Shown: positions 27,097 through 36,762 of the stretch, piece by piece
Layout of the letters: every line of letters starts with the position of its first letter
How positions within the stretch are numbered: position 1 is the stretch's first letter
Assembly: GCF_037975235.1 (NCBI RefSeq)
Contig: NZ_CP150241.1
Coordinates: forward strand, 4,898,001 to 4,962,000
DNA length: 64,000 bases
DNA from: Paenibacillus sp. FSL R5-0341
Lineage (GTDB): Bacteria > Bacillota > Bacilli > Paenibacillales > Paenibacillaceae
Direction of reading: 5' to 3'
Translations under genes and position numbers: made by a program
Notes under the pieces: generated by a model
Databases searched by the model: none
Seen by the model: the letters and a program-made list of their open reading frames with translations, nothing else
Told to the model about the DNA's origin: nothing

Positions 27097-27507
27097 CTAG
27101 ATTTTCTTGATCAAAATAATCTCCAAAGGCTGCACATCCAGCAACAAAGCCCCAGCATCGACATACCCCAGCTTTCGATAGAAGTGTTGGGCATGTTCAT
27201 CTGATTGCGTTGAAGTCATCACGGTATCGAAGCCTTGTTGCTTCATTAGACTTTCCCAGTGATGCACGACTTTTCTGCCATATCCGCCGTTCCGATAGGG
27301 TTCATCAATCCAGATCATATTCATGAAGGGAAGGTTGTCCCAAAAGTAACCGTACCTCATCCATCCAACTCTTGATCCCTCGTCCTCGTCCCATAGGATG
27401 AATATTTCTTTCTCACTAATCTTCGTTTTCACAAGTGGCTGATGGATATGCCGATCTCTCTCCATGATATATTCGTAGTCGGCTTCTGTTGCATATTCAA
27501 TCTTCAT
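27097..27507 (-). CDS. GNAT-family acetyltransferase (3 of 3 in tandem)
   Basis: A 136-residue GNAT. The acetyl-CoA loop is IWIDEPYRNGGYGRKVV, with Asn in place of the usual Gly, followed by MTSTQSDEHAQHFYRKLGY. The ATG at 27507 follows GGGAG; the frame opens six codons earlier. It is the first gene of the leftward run and probably carries the promoter upstream of 27530. Confidence 0.88.
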   Translation of the reverse strand: MKIEYATEADYEYIMERDRHIHQPLVKTKISEKEIFILWDEDEGSRVGWMRYGYFWDNLPFMNMIWIDEPYRNGGYGRKVVHHWESLMKQQGFDTVMTSTQSDEHAQHFYRKLGYVDAGALLLDVQPLEIILIKKI

Positions 27508-27593
27508 TCGTATTTCTCCCTTCAATAACTACGTCCATCATAACCCAAAATGTGGTATATGCGAACAGTTCCTTCCTCTTTTTCTCCCATGCC

Positions 27594-27617
27594 AAAAAGC
27601 CACGGTTCCCCATGGCT
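27594..27617 (-). terminator. Intrinsic terminator of the amidohydrolase gene
   Basis: On the minus strand AGCCATGG and CCGTGGCT form a stem with GGAA loop and one G-U pair, followed by TTTTT. It lies 19 bp beyond the stop. Confidence 0.75.
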
Positions 27618-27635
27618 CTAGACGCTCTATTTTCC

Positions 27636-28865
27636 TCAATCCGATGTCGATCCGCTCACCAATTGCCCCTTGTACCATACGGCCTGCCGCGCAGATCGCC
27701 GCGCAACAGCTTCCGCCGAACAACTTGCATGAACCAGTACAAAACTCGCTGCATCACCTACCTTCGGCCATACCTGCTGCCCATGTGAATTCAGCGGTGT
27801 GATACCGCCTGTTACGAATGCCAAAGATTGAGACAAGGACAGTTCATCACTATATCCATACAGTTCTGCGAAGCGTCCTGCTTTCTCAAGCAGATCCCCA
27901 TTGCCAAAAGGAGACCAATGATCCGTCAGGCTATCTGTTGCCAGCTTCACGTTCACGCCCATACGGTGGAGCATGGGAAGGGGCATCATCGTTCTGCCAA
28001 TGGGCACCGTGGAAGCAATGCTCATCCCAAGCGAAGCCATTCGCTGCGCCATATCTTCTGCTTCCTGCTGTTCTGCGTGGGCGAACCAGAACGCATGACT
28101 CACGGTAACTTTGCCCTGAAGCCCTGCTGCTTCGGTCAGATTCGCGAGTTCCAGCAACGTTTGTTTGCCGGCGTGCCCACCATCATGCAGATGAATATCT
28201 ATGCCCGCCTGGTGCTGAACAGCCAGTTCAACCATGGCGTTCAGTGATTTCTCGATCTGTTCGTCCACCGTATGAGGATCAAGTCCGCCCACATGTGTTG
28301 CACCTTCCTTCATCGCTTGACCCATAAGCTCCACTGAATTGGAGCGAAGCAGTCCATGCTGCGGGAAAGCCACGATTTCCGAAGAGATTTTGCCCGAAAA
28401 TGATTCCAAAGCCTGCCGCGTTGCTTCCAGTCTTTTCAACCCACTAACGGGTTCAATATTGCAATGACTACGCACATGTGTGGAGCCATACCCCTGGATC
28501 AAGGTCAGAATACTCTCCGCTTGACGCTTCGCATCTGGTAGCAGCTTGGGCAACAGAACCTTCTCTTCTTCAATGCGATCGAAAATACTGGAGATCCGTT
28601 TAACCGCTGCCCACGGCCCATCGTAGTAGGTTTTATCCAGATGAATATGTGCCTCCTCGAACGAAGGCAGCAGCAAAAGTCCCTTGCCATCTACTTGTGG
28701 TAGATCACTAGACAACGGGTTGTTTCCATCCACGATCGCCGCGATCACTCCATCTTCAATCCGCAGATGAGCAGGGCTTGTCCGTGTCCCCGTCACCTGT
28801 TCTCCTTCTCGAACATAACTCTGCTCCACAGTCACATTGGTTAACCAGTAGGCCTGCTTCATCAT
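27636..28865 (-). CDS. Amidohydrolase, cytosine deaminase-like
   Basis: A 409-residue metal-dependent hydrolase. Metal ligands can be followed: HIHLDKTY (near 73-80), HVRSHCNIEP (near 130-139), DIHLHDGGH (near 219-227), SHAFWFA (near 255-261) and the catalytic Asp in LATDSLTDHWSPFGNGD (near 313-329). This order fits the cytosine deaminase/atrazine-chlorohydrolase subgroup, which deaminates or dechlorinates ring compounds. LDKTY after the first His motif is typical for CodA-like proteins. Alone in its transcript; the exact substrate is open. Confidence 0.87.
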   Translation of the reverse strand: MMKQAYWLTNVTVEQSYVREGEQVTGTRTSPAHLRIEDGVIAAIVDGNNPLSSDLPQVDGKGLLLLPSFEEAHIHLDKTYYDGPWAAVKRISSIFDRIEEEKVLLPKLLPDAKRQAESILTLIQGYGSTHVRSHCNIEPVSGLKRLEATRQALESFSGKISSEIVAFPQHGLLRSNSVELMGQAMKEGATHVGGLDPHTVDEQIEKSLNAMVELAVQHQAGIDIHLHDGGHAGKQTLLELANLTEAAGLQGKVTVSHAFWFAHAEQQEAEDMAQRMASLGMSIASTVPIGRTMMPLPMLHRMGVNVKLATDSLTDHWSPFGNGDLLEKAGRFAELYGYSDELSLSQSLAFVTGGITPLNSHGQQVWPKVGDAASFVLVHASCSAEAVARRSARQAVWYKGQLVSGSTSD

Positions 28866-29012
28866 GTCATCCCTCTTTTCTCACCCGGCATTACGTCCCC
28901 CGGATACCGATTGTTCTATGATCCATGGTACCATACGGTTTCACCAGGCAAAAATATGTAAAACGTTGGTTTTCCATACGCGGAACGTTTGCATGCCTTC
29001 CTTAATACATGC

Positions 29013-29039
29013 AAAAAAACAGGCACAATAACGTGCCTG
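29013..29039 (-). terminator. Intrinsic terminator of the ogt gene
   Basis: CAGGCAC/GTGCCTG arms with a five-base loop, followed on the minus strand by TTTTTTT, 43 bp past the ogt stop. Confidence 0.8.
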
Positions 29040-29081
29040 CCCTGTACATATCACCTTAATCTGCTTAATTCCGCTCTTCCA

Positions 29082-29636
29082 TTAAAAATGAAACCGTGCA
29101 TGTCCTCCATCGGTCACGCCCTCAATCTGTTCGATATCCAGCAGTCTGCGCTTCATCTCCAGGCCTCCACGGAATCCGGTCAGCTTGCGATTGGCTCCGA
29201 TAATACGGTGGCAGGGTAACAGAACCGGAATCGGGTTGGCTCCATTTGCAGCACCCACCGCTCGTACAGCTGAGGGTCTTCCAATCGCTGCAGCGATGTC
29301 ACCATAGGTCCGAATTTCACCGTAAGGCACACGCCCTAGCTCTCTCCATACCTCCTGCTGGAAGTTAGTTCCGATCAAGTCCAGTGGGATCTCATCTGTA
29401 TAAGCCACCGGTTCCTCTGCAAAATAGGACTGCAACCAGTCCATCATGCCTGTTTGTTTCAGCGCATGCTCGTTCTCTTCCAGTTCCACGCCAGGTGCAA
29501 CTTTCTGTATCCAGCCGTTCCAGTCCTCCAGTGTTTCATTGGGCATGACCACTCGGCACAATCCCTGTTCCGTAGCGAGCAGCACCCATGGACGACCGTC
29601 CAACTGCATCGTGGTGTACATCAACTTTTTTCTCAT
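29082..29636 (-). CDS. ogt: Methylated-DNA--protein-cysteine methyltransferase
   Basis: A 184-residue DNA repair protein that takes methyl or alkyl groups from O6-alkylguanine or O4-alkylthymine onto its own Cys. The active-site motif IPVLLPCHRIIG is at about 137-148, preceded by the DNA-binding wing GEIRTYGDIAAAIGRPSAVRAVG. There is no Ada regulatory domain, so this is the Ogt-type constitutive form. It starts 36 bp after the AlkD-like gene, forming an alkylation-repair pair. Confidence 0.95.
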   Translation of the reverse strand: MRKKLMYTTMQLDGRPWVLLATEQGLCRVVMPNETLEDWNGWIQKVAPGVELEENEHALKQTGMMDWLQSYFAEEPVAYTDEIPLDLIGTNFQQEVWRELGRVPYGEIRTYGDIAAAIGRPSAVRAVGAANGANPIPVLLPCHRIIGANRKLTGFRGGLEMKRRLLDIEQIEGVTDGGHARFHF

Positions 29637-29672
29637 CCGTTTATCGCCCTCTCCCCGGTGGAATGCTTAATG

Positions 29673-30377
29673 CTAGGACGTAGCCTGCTTCTTCACCTTA
29701 CGTTTCATACTGCGAATCATCTGCTTGGTCTCCGGGTCAACGCGATAAGATTCCGTGATTTTCTGAAGTGCCTTATTATACGTAAAATCGTCCAGGGTAT
29801 TATGCTTCAGATAGCGCATGGTCACTTCAGGTTGTTTCACATAGGCCATCGAGATGGCCCAAGCGACTGCCATTTTCACGTAATACGCCTCGTGCCTAAT
29901 CTGATCCAATGCGCTTAGAACCTGATCGATATATCTCTCATCCAGATAAAAATTCAACAGCATCACCACGCCAAACCGGATTTCATATTCCTGATCTGAT
30001 CGCAGATAGGGCTGCAAGAACGTCCACATTGGCTCCGAATGCATCTTCGTATATTTTAGTCCCGCACAGAAGCTGTCGCACACTGACCAGTTATCGATCT
30101 TCGGCACAAATGCTTCAATGGCCTTCAGCAGCTCGTCCAGATCGGCCTGTACATGTCCAATCACCATCGCTTGCAGCATCACTTCTTCAAAGTATTCATC
30201 ATCTGCCGTCTCCAGATATGTGCGCCAGTCTCCGGCGGCAAGCTGTTTGGCAATCTTTCGTAAGACTGGCAATCTCACACCTAGTACATTCGTGATATTA
30301 GGAATGAGCGCAGCCGAGAATTTCTGATACTCCGGCTCAGCCAAGCTGAGCAATTGTGTTCTGATATCTATTTCCAC
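29673..30377 (-). CDS. DNA alkylation repair protein, AlkD-like HEAT-repeat glycosylase
   Basis: A 234-residue all-helical protein built of HEAT-like repeats. VLGVRLPVLRKIAKQL (near 31-46), the KIDNWSVCDSFCAGLK segment (near 93-108) and MAVAWAISMAYVKQPE (near 150-165) match the AlkD/DUF-type DNA glycosylases that remove positively charged alkyl bases such as 3- and 7-methylpurines. GTG 30377 is chosen because GAGGAGG lies ten bases upstream; the frame opens at 30446. Pairing with ogt gives complementary repair of O- and N-alkyl damage. Confidence 0.9.
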   Translation of the reverse strand: MEIDIRTQLLSLAEPEYQKFSAALIPNITNVLGVRLPVLRKIAKQLAAGDWRTYLETADDEYFEEVMLQAMVIGHVQADLDELLKAIEAFVPKIDNWSVCDSFCAGLKYTKMHSEPMWTFLQPYLRSDQEYEIRFGVVMLLNFYLDERYIDQVLSALDQIRHEAYYVKMAVAWAISMAYVKQPEVTMRYLKHNTLDDFTYNKALQKITESYRVDPETKQMIRSMKRKVKKQATS

Positions 30378-30567
30378 AAACCCATGTCCTCCTCGTCTGT
30401 TGCCATACAACAAGTATATCCTTGCAACGCCAGTTTGTAAGCTCATATCGAATGTTTGAGCAAGATTACAATATCGTTTTGGGTACTCTCTTTTTCTCTT
30501 CCTTGTTTAACCGTCAACCCATTTCGTTTAAAAATATGAAGCTGACCGTTTAGAAAGGAGTGTCGAT

Positions 30568-31938
30568 ATGAAAGAATCTGATTCCAAGAAAGATTTCTCT
30601 GTTGAAGAGATCACCGAACAACTCGTACAACATATTCAATCGCGGAACCTTTCCGATTTCTATAAATTGGTGAAAGAACTGCATCCCTACGACCTCTCAC
30701 TCGTATATAAAAAGTTCCCTGAAGAAGAGACCAATCGGTTTCTGCTCCTGTTCAAACCCGATGCCCTGGCGGATCTCGCCGAGACTCTGAAGCTGCACGA
30801 ACAGATTCAACTGTTTGAACGACTCGGCCCAGAACGAACGCTTGAAGTCATGCAGCAGATGGACAAAAGTGATTTGATCCGGTTCATGCACGATTTGCCT
30901 GCCAAACGCAGAGAAGAATTGCTGTCCAACATGAATCTGGATCACTCAGCCATTATCCGGTCCGTACTTAATTATCCGCCGGAGACGGCAGGACGCATCA
31001 TGACAGATCAGTACCGGACCCTGCTCGCCCATGAGACAGCGAAGGAAGCCTTACGACAATCGCAAGGTACCATGCATATCTCCGCCTCCAGTTACCTCTA
31101 TGTGACCGATAATGAAGGCAAACTGGTCGGTGTCGTGAGTTATCGCTCCCTCGCCTTGGCCGACGACAAGACTCAAGTTGAAGAACTGATGACTCGGCGG
31201 GTAATCCATGCAACGGTGGATATGGACCAGGAAGAAGCCGCACAGCTTTTGCAGCGTTATGAGTTTATGGCGCTTCCGGTGGTAGATGAGAATCATAGAT
31301 TATGCGGTGTCATCCAAATGGATGATGTCATTGATATTATTATGGACGAAGCAAGCGAGGATTTGGCCAAGATGGGTGGTGGCAGCAAGGATATCGATTT
31401 TGATACCAAACCGCTCGTGGCGGTCAGACGCAGACTTCCGTGGCTCATTCTTTTGCTGTTGATTGGCCTAATCTCGGGAAGCATTGTGGATTTCTTCGAG
31501 GATACACTGAATCAGGTTGTCGCACTGGCGTTCTTCATGCCGATGATCGCGGGTATGACGGGGAACACAGGGACGCAGTCTCTGGCTGTTGTGGTACGCG
31601 GACTGATTGGACGCAAGCTCGACAAAGCCACCGTACTCGCACTGATTGGTCGGGAGATCAAAGTTGGCACGATGATAGGCTTGGTATGCGGCTTACTTAT
31701 CACCGTCATTGCTTATTTCTGGCAAGGGGATTGGCTGCTAGGCGCCATTATTGGGGTGTCTCTGTTCCTCACTCTCGTCATTGGTACACTGACAGGTACC
31801 TGTATCCCGCTTCTACTTAGTCGCTTCAAAGTCGACCCAGCTGTCGCCTCTGGCCCATTAATCACCACATTGAATGATATCTTGTCCCTGTTTATCTATT
31901 TTGGGATTGCCACACGTTTCCTCGATGCCTTGATGTAG
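30568..31938 (+). CDS. mgtE: Magnesium transporter MgtE
   Basis: A 456-residue Mg2+ channel/transporter. Domains in order: the cytoplasmic N domain (about 10-130, FERLGPERTLEVMQQMDKSDLIRFMHDLP), two CBS domains (about 135-260, with PETAGRIMTDQY at the start), a connecting helix, then five membrane helices (about 285-456). The pore signature GNTGTQSLAVVVRGL is at about 332-346. The cytoplasmic domains close the pore when internal Mg2+ is high. AAAGGAGTG precedes the ATG. No M-box riboswitch is visible upstream, so control may be only at protein level. Confidence 0.96.
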   Translation: MKESDSKKDFSVEEITEQLVQHIQSRNLSDFYKLVKELHPYDLSLVYKKFPEEETNRFLLLFKPDALADLAETLKLHEQIQLFERLGPERTLEVMQQMDKSDLIRFMHDLPAKRREELLSNMNLDHSAIIRSVLNYPPETAGRIMTDQYRTLLAHETAKEALRQSQGTMHISASSYLYVTDNEGKLVGVVSYRSLALADDKTQVEELMTRRVIHATVDMDQEEAAQLLQRYEFMALPVVDENHRLCGVIQMDDVIDIIMDEASEDLAKMGGGSKDIDFDTKPLVAVRRRLPWLILLLLIGLISGSIVDFFEDTLNQVVALAFFMPMIAGMTGNTGTQSLAVVVRGLIGRKLDKATVLALIGREIKVGTMIGLVCGLLITVIAYFWQGDWLLGAIIGVSLFLTLVIGTLTGTCIPLLLSRFKVDPAVASGPLITTLNDILSLFIYFGIATRFLDALM

Positions 31939-32092
31939 CAGCGTGACCAGGCCGCCTTTTATGAAGCGGTTGGGTTACGCTGTTTTCCTTTTCTACATAT
32001 GCAGAGTCACATGCTGCAATAATGTACTATATGGTTTTTACCTCTGGACGTATGATCATGGAACTAGACTACAACCAGAGGAGAGCATCATC

Positions 32093-32674
32093 ATGAATCT
32101 TGCATCTTTTTTAATCTACTGCATCGTCGTTACGTTCACCCCAGGCCCCAGTAATATCGTAATTCTTTCTTCCGTGCAACAGGTTGGGGCGCGTCAAACG
32201 ATGCAATATGTGTGGGGAGCTACGCTGGCATTTGGTCTGTTGCTTGCCGCTTCAGCTTTTCTCAATCATCTTCTTGCGGGAGTGTTACCCTTAATTCTGA
32301 AGGTGATGCAGATTGTCGGCGGCCTGTATATGGTGTATCTGGCGTACCAGATTTACAAGATGGGTACCACTGAGGATGCACCGAAACAAATTACCGGATT
32401 CTGGAACGGTTTCATCATGCAATTTGTGAATCCAAAGGTGGTCTTGTTTACTTTCACTGTCATTCCAAGTTATGTATTGCCCTTTTATCAAAGTTCATTT
32501 TCATCGTTTCTGTTCGTGCTACTTATTACCTTTATTGGATTTCTCGCCTATTCCAGTTGGGTTGTGTTTGGTACGGTTTTCAAGAAGTTATTGAATCGCC
32601 ACCAAAAATTACTAAGTATTCTCATGGCCCTTTTTTTGTTATACTCAGCCATTATAGTATCCGGATTGATCTAA
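32093..32674 (+). CDS. LysE/RhtB-family amino-acid exporter
   Basis: A 193-residue membrane protein with six hydrophobic segments. The N-terminal signature VTFTPGPSNIVILSS (about 11-25) and NGFIMQFVNPKVVLFTF (about 110-126) define the LysE family of amino-acid or metabolite exporters. The ATG at 32093 has GAGGAG upstream; the frame opens 50 codons earlier without support. It is followed after 19 bp by an AraC-type regulator, a common pairing in which the regulator controls the exporter. Substrate unknown. Confidence 0.92.
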   Translation: MNLASFLIYCIVVTFTPGPSNIVILSSVQQVGARQTMQYVWGATLAFGLLLAASAFLNHLLAGVLPLILKVMQIVGGLYMVYLAYQIYKMGTTEDAPKQITGFWNGFIMQFVNPKVVLFTFTVIPSYVLPFYQSSFSSFLFVLLITFIGFLAYSSWVVFGTVFKKLLNRHQKLLSILMALFLLYSAIIVSGLI

Positions 32675-32693
32675 AGCTTGGGAGGTGTGCTGC

Positions 32694-33479
32694 ATGGAAC
32701 GGTTTAATTATAAAAAGTCGCAAGACGTGCTGGCACTATCCGCCAGCTTTACCGATTTCACCTATAAAAAGCATTGCCACGAAGAGTATGCGGTTGGCGT
32801 AACCCTGCGCGGTATTCAACAATACAATTTGGATGGACAATATCAGGCTTCTCACCAAAATGGTGTCATGCTGTTCAACCGTGAACAGTCCCATGATGGA
32901 AGCTCCTATGATAAAGCTGGTATTGACTATGTGATGCTGTATTTGAAGCCCGATTTGGTAGAAGAGATTATAGGTAAAAAGGAATTGCGTTTCGCAACTC
33001 CCATCGTCTATGAACCTGAACTTGCATGGAGCATTCTGATGCTGAACGATGCCGTTCAACACAGACAGGACGAAGCCCAGTGCAGCGAACGGGTCTTCGA
33101 TCTGGTTCACCTTCTGGCACAGAAGGAAATGGATACGAAGCTCTGGTTGCCTCAGGACAACCTGGTCCGCAAAGCCAAGGAGATTATGTTTTGCAGCACC
33201 GAAGATGTGCTCAAGCTGGACAACCTGAGTTCCGAATTTGGCATGTCCAAGTTTCAATTTATCCGTGAATTCAAATCACATGCTGGCATATCACCCTACC
33301 AATTTTTCTTGAATTGCAAGGTTGAGCGTGCCCGTCAGTCCATCGAAACACACAAGGACGTCTATGCTGCTGTTGCCGATTGTGGATTCGTCGATCTGAC
33401 CCATCTGAACCGACATTTCAAACGGGTATTTGGCGTCACCGCTTATGAATACATGTTGCAGCTAAACTATACAAATTGA
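32694..33479 (+). CDS. AraC-family regulator
   Basis: A 261-residue regulator. The N-terminal half is a small cupin-like sensor of the AraC_binding type (KHCHEEYAVGVTLRGIQQYNLDG, near 21-43). The C-terminal half has the two helix-turn-helices: LDNLSSEFGMSKFQFIREFKSHAGISPYQFFLNCKVERAR and the following DVYAAVADCGFVDLTHLNRHFKRVFGVTAYEY. The ATG at 32694 has GGAGG nine bases upstream. Its last codons (NYTN, stop) fall in the left end of repeat copy 2, so the element has replaced or extended the natural C-terminus. It probably controls the upstream LysE exporter. Confidence 0.92.
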   Translation: MERFNYKKSQDVLALSASFTDFTYKKHCHEEYAVGVTLRGIQQYNLDGQYQASHQNGVMLFNREQSHDGSSYDKAGIDYVMLYLKPDLVEEIIGKKELRFATPIVYEPELAWSILMLNDAVQHRQDEAQCSERVFDLVHLLAQKEMDTKLWLPQDNLVRKAKEIMFCSTEDVLKLDNLSSEFGMSKFQFIREFKSHAGISPYQFFLNCKVERARQSIETHKDVYAAVADCGFVDLTHLNRHFKRVFGVTAYEYMLQLNYTN

Positions 33480-33665
33480 ACTACAGAATATTTATACTGC
33501 TCACTCCGATGACAGAATAACCTTCTGATCGCTGTTATCCCCAGATTTTTTTGATCCCTTTTTATTAAGGGATCATCCGGTGATAGCGTATGCTTCCGAT
33601 GCAGCTTTCTTATAGAAAGCTTTTAGGCGAACACTACGCTTCTTCAGGTTCTTTCCGTCCTTTTG
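33467..33665. repeat. Dispersed intergenic repeat, copy 2
   Basis: About 200 bp in the same orientation as copies 1 and 3. The left terminal segment CTATACAAATTGAAC overlaps the end of the AraC gene. The conserved first block (CACTCCGATGACAGAATAACC, GATCGCTGTTATCCCCAG) is followed by a copy-specific hairpin GATCCCTT/AAGGGATC, then the second block (TATGCTTCCGATGCAGC, AGAAAGCTTTTAGGCG, CTTCTTCAGG). The right terminal repeat is missing; the sequence stops matching close to the stop of the gene ending at 33669. Confidence 0.82.
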
Positions 33666-33668
33666 CAA

Positions 33669-34241
33669 TCAGATTCTTTTCTTACGTCTCCAGACCCACA
33701 CGATTGCCAACGCCGCCAATAAAACGACTGCACCGGATAAGATGAGATAAAGAGGCCCATTTTGCCCATCGTTGGTTTCTCCAAAATCTTCTTTACTTAC
33801 AACCTTGCCCGCGCCCAGTAATTTCAGATCATCTCCGGCTTGTTCAATAGGAACATTGCCACTGCACAGATTCGTATGAAGTTTATGATCCAATACATTT
33901 TGATAAGCAAAGATCAGATAGGACTGATTTTTCTCAAATTGAATGCCACAGGATTCAGACCCTCCGTCACTCCCTAAGATCTTCATCTTTTTGGCACTGA
34001 CTCCCTTCCATGCCGTATCTACATCAAAGGTATACTCTCTTAACATGCCATCATTCTTCGATTGTTGAGAATGGCCTTTGTTCACCACTTCTCCCGTAAA
34101 TACCGTTGTCTGGGTCTTCAATCTCTCTTGAACATCACTCTCGACACAGCTGCAAGCATACACTTTCTCTCCGGGAAATAGAGCTAACCCAGACGTAACC
34201 AACAGTAAGACCAACATGCACATCACCAACCATCGTTTCAT
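33669..34241 (-). CDS. Secreted, membrane-tethered TIMP/NTR-like protein
   Basis: A 190-residue exported protein. It has a signal peptide (about residues 1-30) with predicted cleavage just before ACSCVES. The mature protein starts with CSC, as in tissue-inhibitor-of-metalloproteinase (TIMP/NTR) folds, and has further cysteines in GGSESCGI and TNLCSGN, consistent with two disulfides. A C-terminal helix (about 164-184) followed by WRRKKRI anchors it. ATG 34241 has TAGGAGGGG upstream. Bacterial TIMP-like proteins are common but have no demonstrated inhibitor role. Confidence 0.78.
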   Translation of the reverse strand: MKRWLVMCMLVLLLVTSGLALFPGEKVYACSCVESDVQERLKTQTTVFTGEVVNKGHSQQSKNDGMLREYTFDVDTAWKGVSAKKMKILGSDGGSESCGIQFEKNQSYLIFAYQNVLDHKLHTNLCSGNVPIEQAGDDLKLLGAGKVVSKEDFGETNDGQNGPLYLILSGAVVLLAALAIVWVWRRKKRI

Positions 34242-34413
34242 TCCGACCGCTCCCCTCCTACATTCTCTGCTTGAACAACCGTTGTTAAGGTTACATATTT
34301 TTATTGCTGCTATATTTATTGTAAAATTATAGCACAATACAAATATCGTTATGTCCGAGATACGCAAGGACACAACATACGAAATCAACGATCACGGAGG
34401 AACTCAACATTTG

Positions 34414-35079
34414 ATGCACAACTGGAAAAAGAATATCTCATTCCCGCTGCTCGTTGCAGCGTTATGCATGATCGCCTTTGTAAGCATCGCCCTGTCCATC
34501 AGTGACAACCAGATTCATCGATTTGATGATACGCTGATCGGCTGGATTCAGGGGTTGGAGTCCCCCGGCATGACGCAATTCATGCACCTGTTTACCTGGA
34601 TCGGCAGTGAAATGCCTGTGGTCTTCATTACCATCATCGCCATGATTGTGTTATACGTTTGCCTGCGACACAAACGCGAACTACTCTTCCTGGCTTGTGT
34701 ACTTGCAGGTTCAACCCTGTTAAATGCTTTGCTCAAACTGGTATTCCAGCGTGCCAGACCTACTATTAACCGAATTATTGAAGTGAGCGGGTACAGCTTC
34801 CCTAGCGGCCATTCCATGGCTGCATTTAGTCTGTATGGTGGACTGGCCTTTCTGATCTGGAAACATGTTCCTACCGTCACCGGACGTGTGTTGATGATTA
34901 TTGCCAGTGCCGTCTTTATACTCACCATTGGTATAAGTCGTATCTATTTGGGTGTTCATTATCCAAGTGATATCGTTGGCGGATACTTTTTAAGTGGGTG
35001 TTGGCTCTCCACCTGCATATGGTTTTACCGGCGTCACTTGGAGCGCATGTCCCAACTGCAGTCCAGAAGACTGGCATAG
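34414..35079 (+). CDS. PAP2-family phosphatase (undecaprenyl-diphosphatase type)
   Basis: A 221-residue membrane phosphatase with six hydrophobic segments. The three PAP2 motifs are KLVFQRARP (near 110-118), YSFPSGHSMA (near 127-136, with the catalytic-loop His) and SRIYLGVHYPSDIVGG (near 176-191, nucleophile His). Such enzymes dephosphorylate lipid phosphates, commonly undecaprenyl pyrophosphate or phosphatidylglycerol phosphate. GGAGG lies 13 bases ahead of the ATG and 10 ahead of an in-frame TTG at 34411, so the TTG is a possible start. It is divergent from the TIMP-like gene. Confidence 0.92.
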   Translation: MHNWKKNISFPLLVAALCMIAFVSIALSISDNQIHRFDDTLIGWIQGLESPGMTQFMHLFTWIGSEMPVVFITIIAMIVLYVCLRHKRELLFLACVLAGSTLLNALLKLVFQRARPTINRIIEVSGYSFPSGHSMAAFSLYGGLAFLIWKHVPTVTGRVLMIIASAVFILTIGISRIYLGVHYPSDIVGGYFLSGCWLSTCIWFYRRHLERMSQLQSRRLA

Positions 35080-35094
35080 TCGCGACCAGCGCGT

Positions 35095-35151
35095 GAATAT
35101 AAAAATACCCGGCTTTCCTTCACTAAAGGATTGCCGGGTATTTTTATATTC
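35095..35151. terminator. Bidirectional terminator with 19-bp perfect arms
   Basis: Arms GAATATAAAAATACCCGGC (35095-35113) and its exact complement (35133-35151) flank a 19-base loop that holds a further TCCTT/AAGGA pair. A/T-rich outer arms serve both directions, ending the PAP2 gene and the converging GH1 gene. Confidence 0.85.
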
Positions 35152-35158
35152 ATATATA

Positions 35159-35230
35159 GTAGTCCTGAACTCGTTCAGGACTACATGGACCGCTTGTCCA
35201 ATTTAAGGGAACAGGCGGATCTAGTTTTTT
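35159..35230. repeat. Two further hairpins between convergent genes
   Basis: GTAGTCCTGAA/TTCAGGACTAC with a CTCG loop (35159-35184) is perfect over 11 bp. A second, imperfect stem (35188-35221, GACCGCTTGT with ACAGGCGGATC) is followed by TTTTTT at 35225-35230. With the upstream terminator this makes three stacked hairpins in 136 bp. Confidence 0.7.
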
Positions 35231-35240
35231 TCACACCAAT

Positions 35241-36695
<1,455 letters not shown>

Positions 36696-36746
36696 TCAAC
36701 AAGACTATGTAACCAGTGTACCACCCATACCCTGACACCTATTGTC

Positions 36747-36756
36747 ATGGTATAAT
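36747..36756 (+). promoter_or_regulatory. Extended -10 promoter, apparently leaderless
   Basis: TGGTATAAT (TATAAT at 36751-36756) with the TGn extension sits six bases before the ATG of the WYL gene. Transcription would start at or next to the A of the ATG. No Shine-Dalgarno sequence is present in between. Confidence 0.6.
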
Positions 36757-36762
36757 CAGAGC

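Noticed and set aside
30380-30567. M-box magnesium riboswitch upstream of mgtE
   Set aside because: The upstream sequence lacks the conserved M-box segments and has no long hairpin with T-run.
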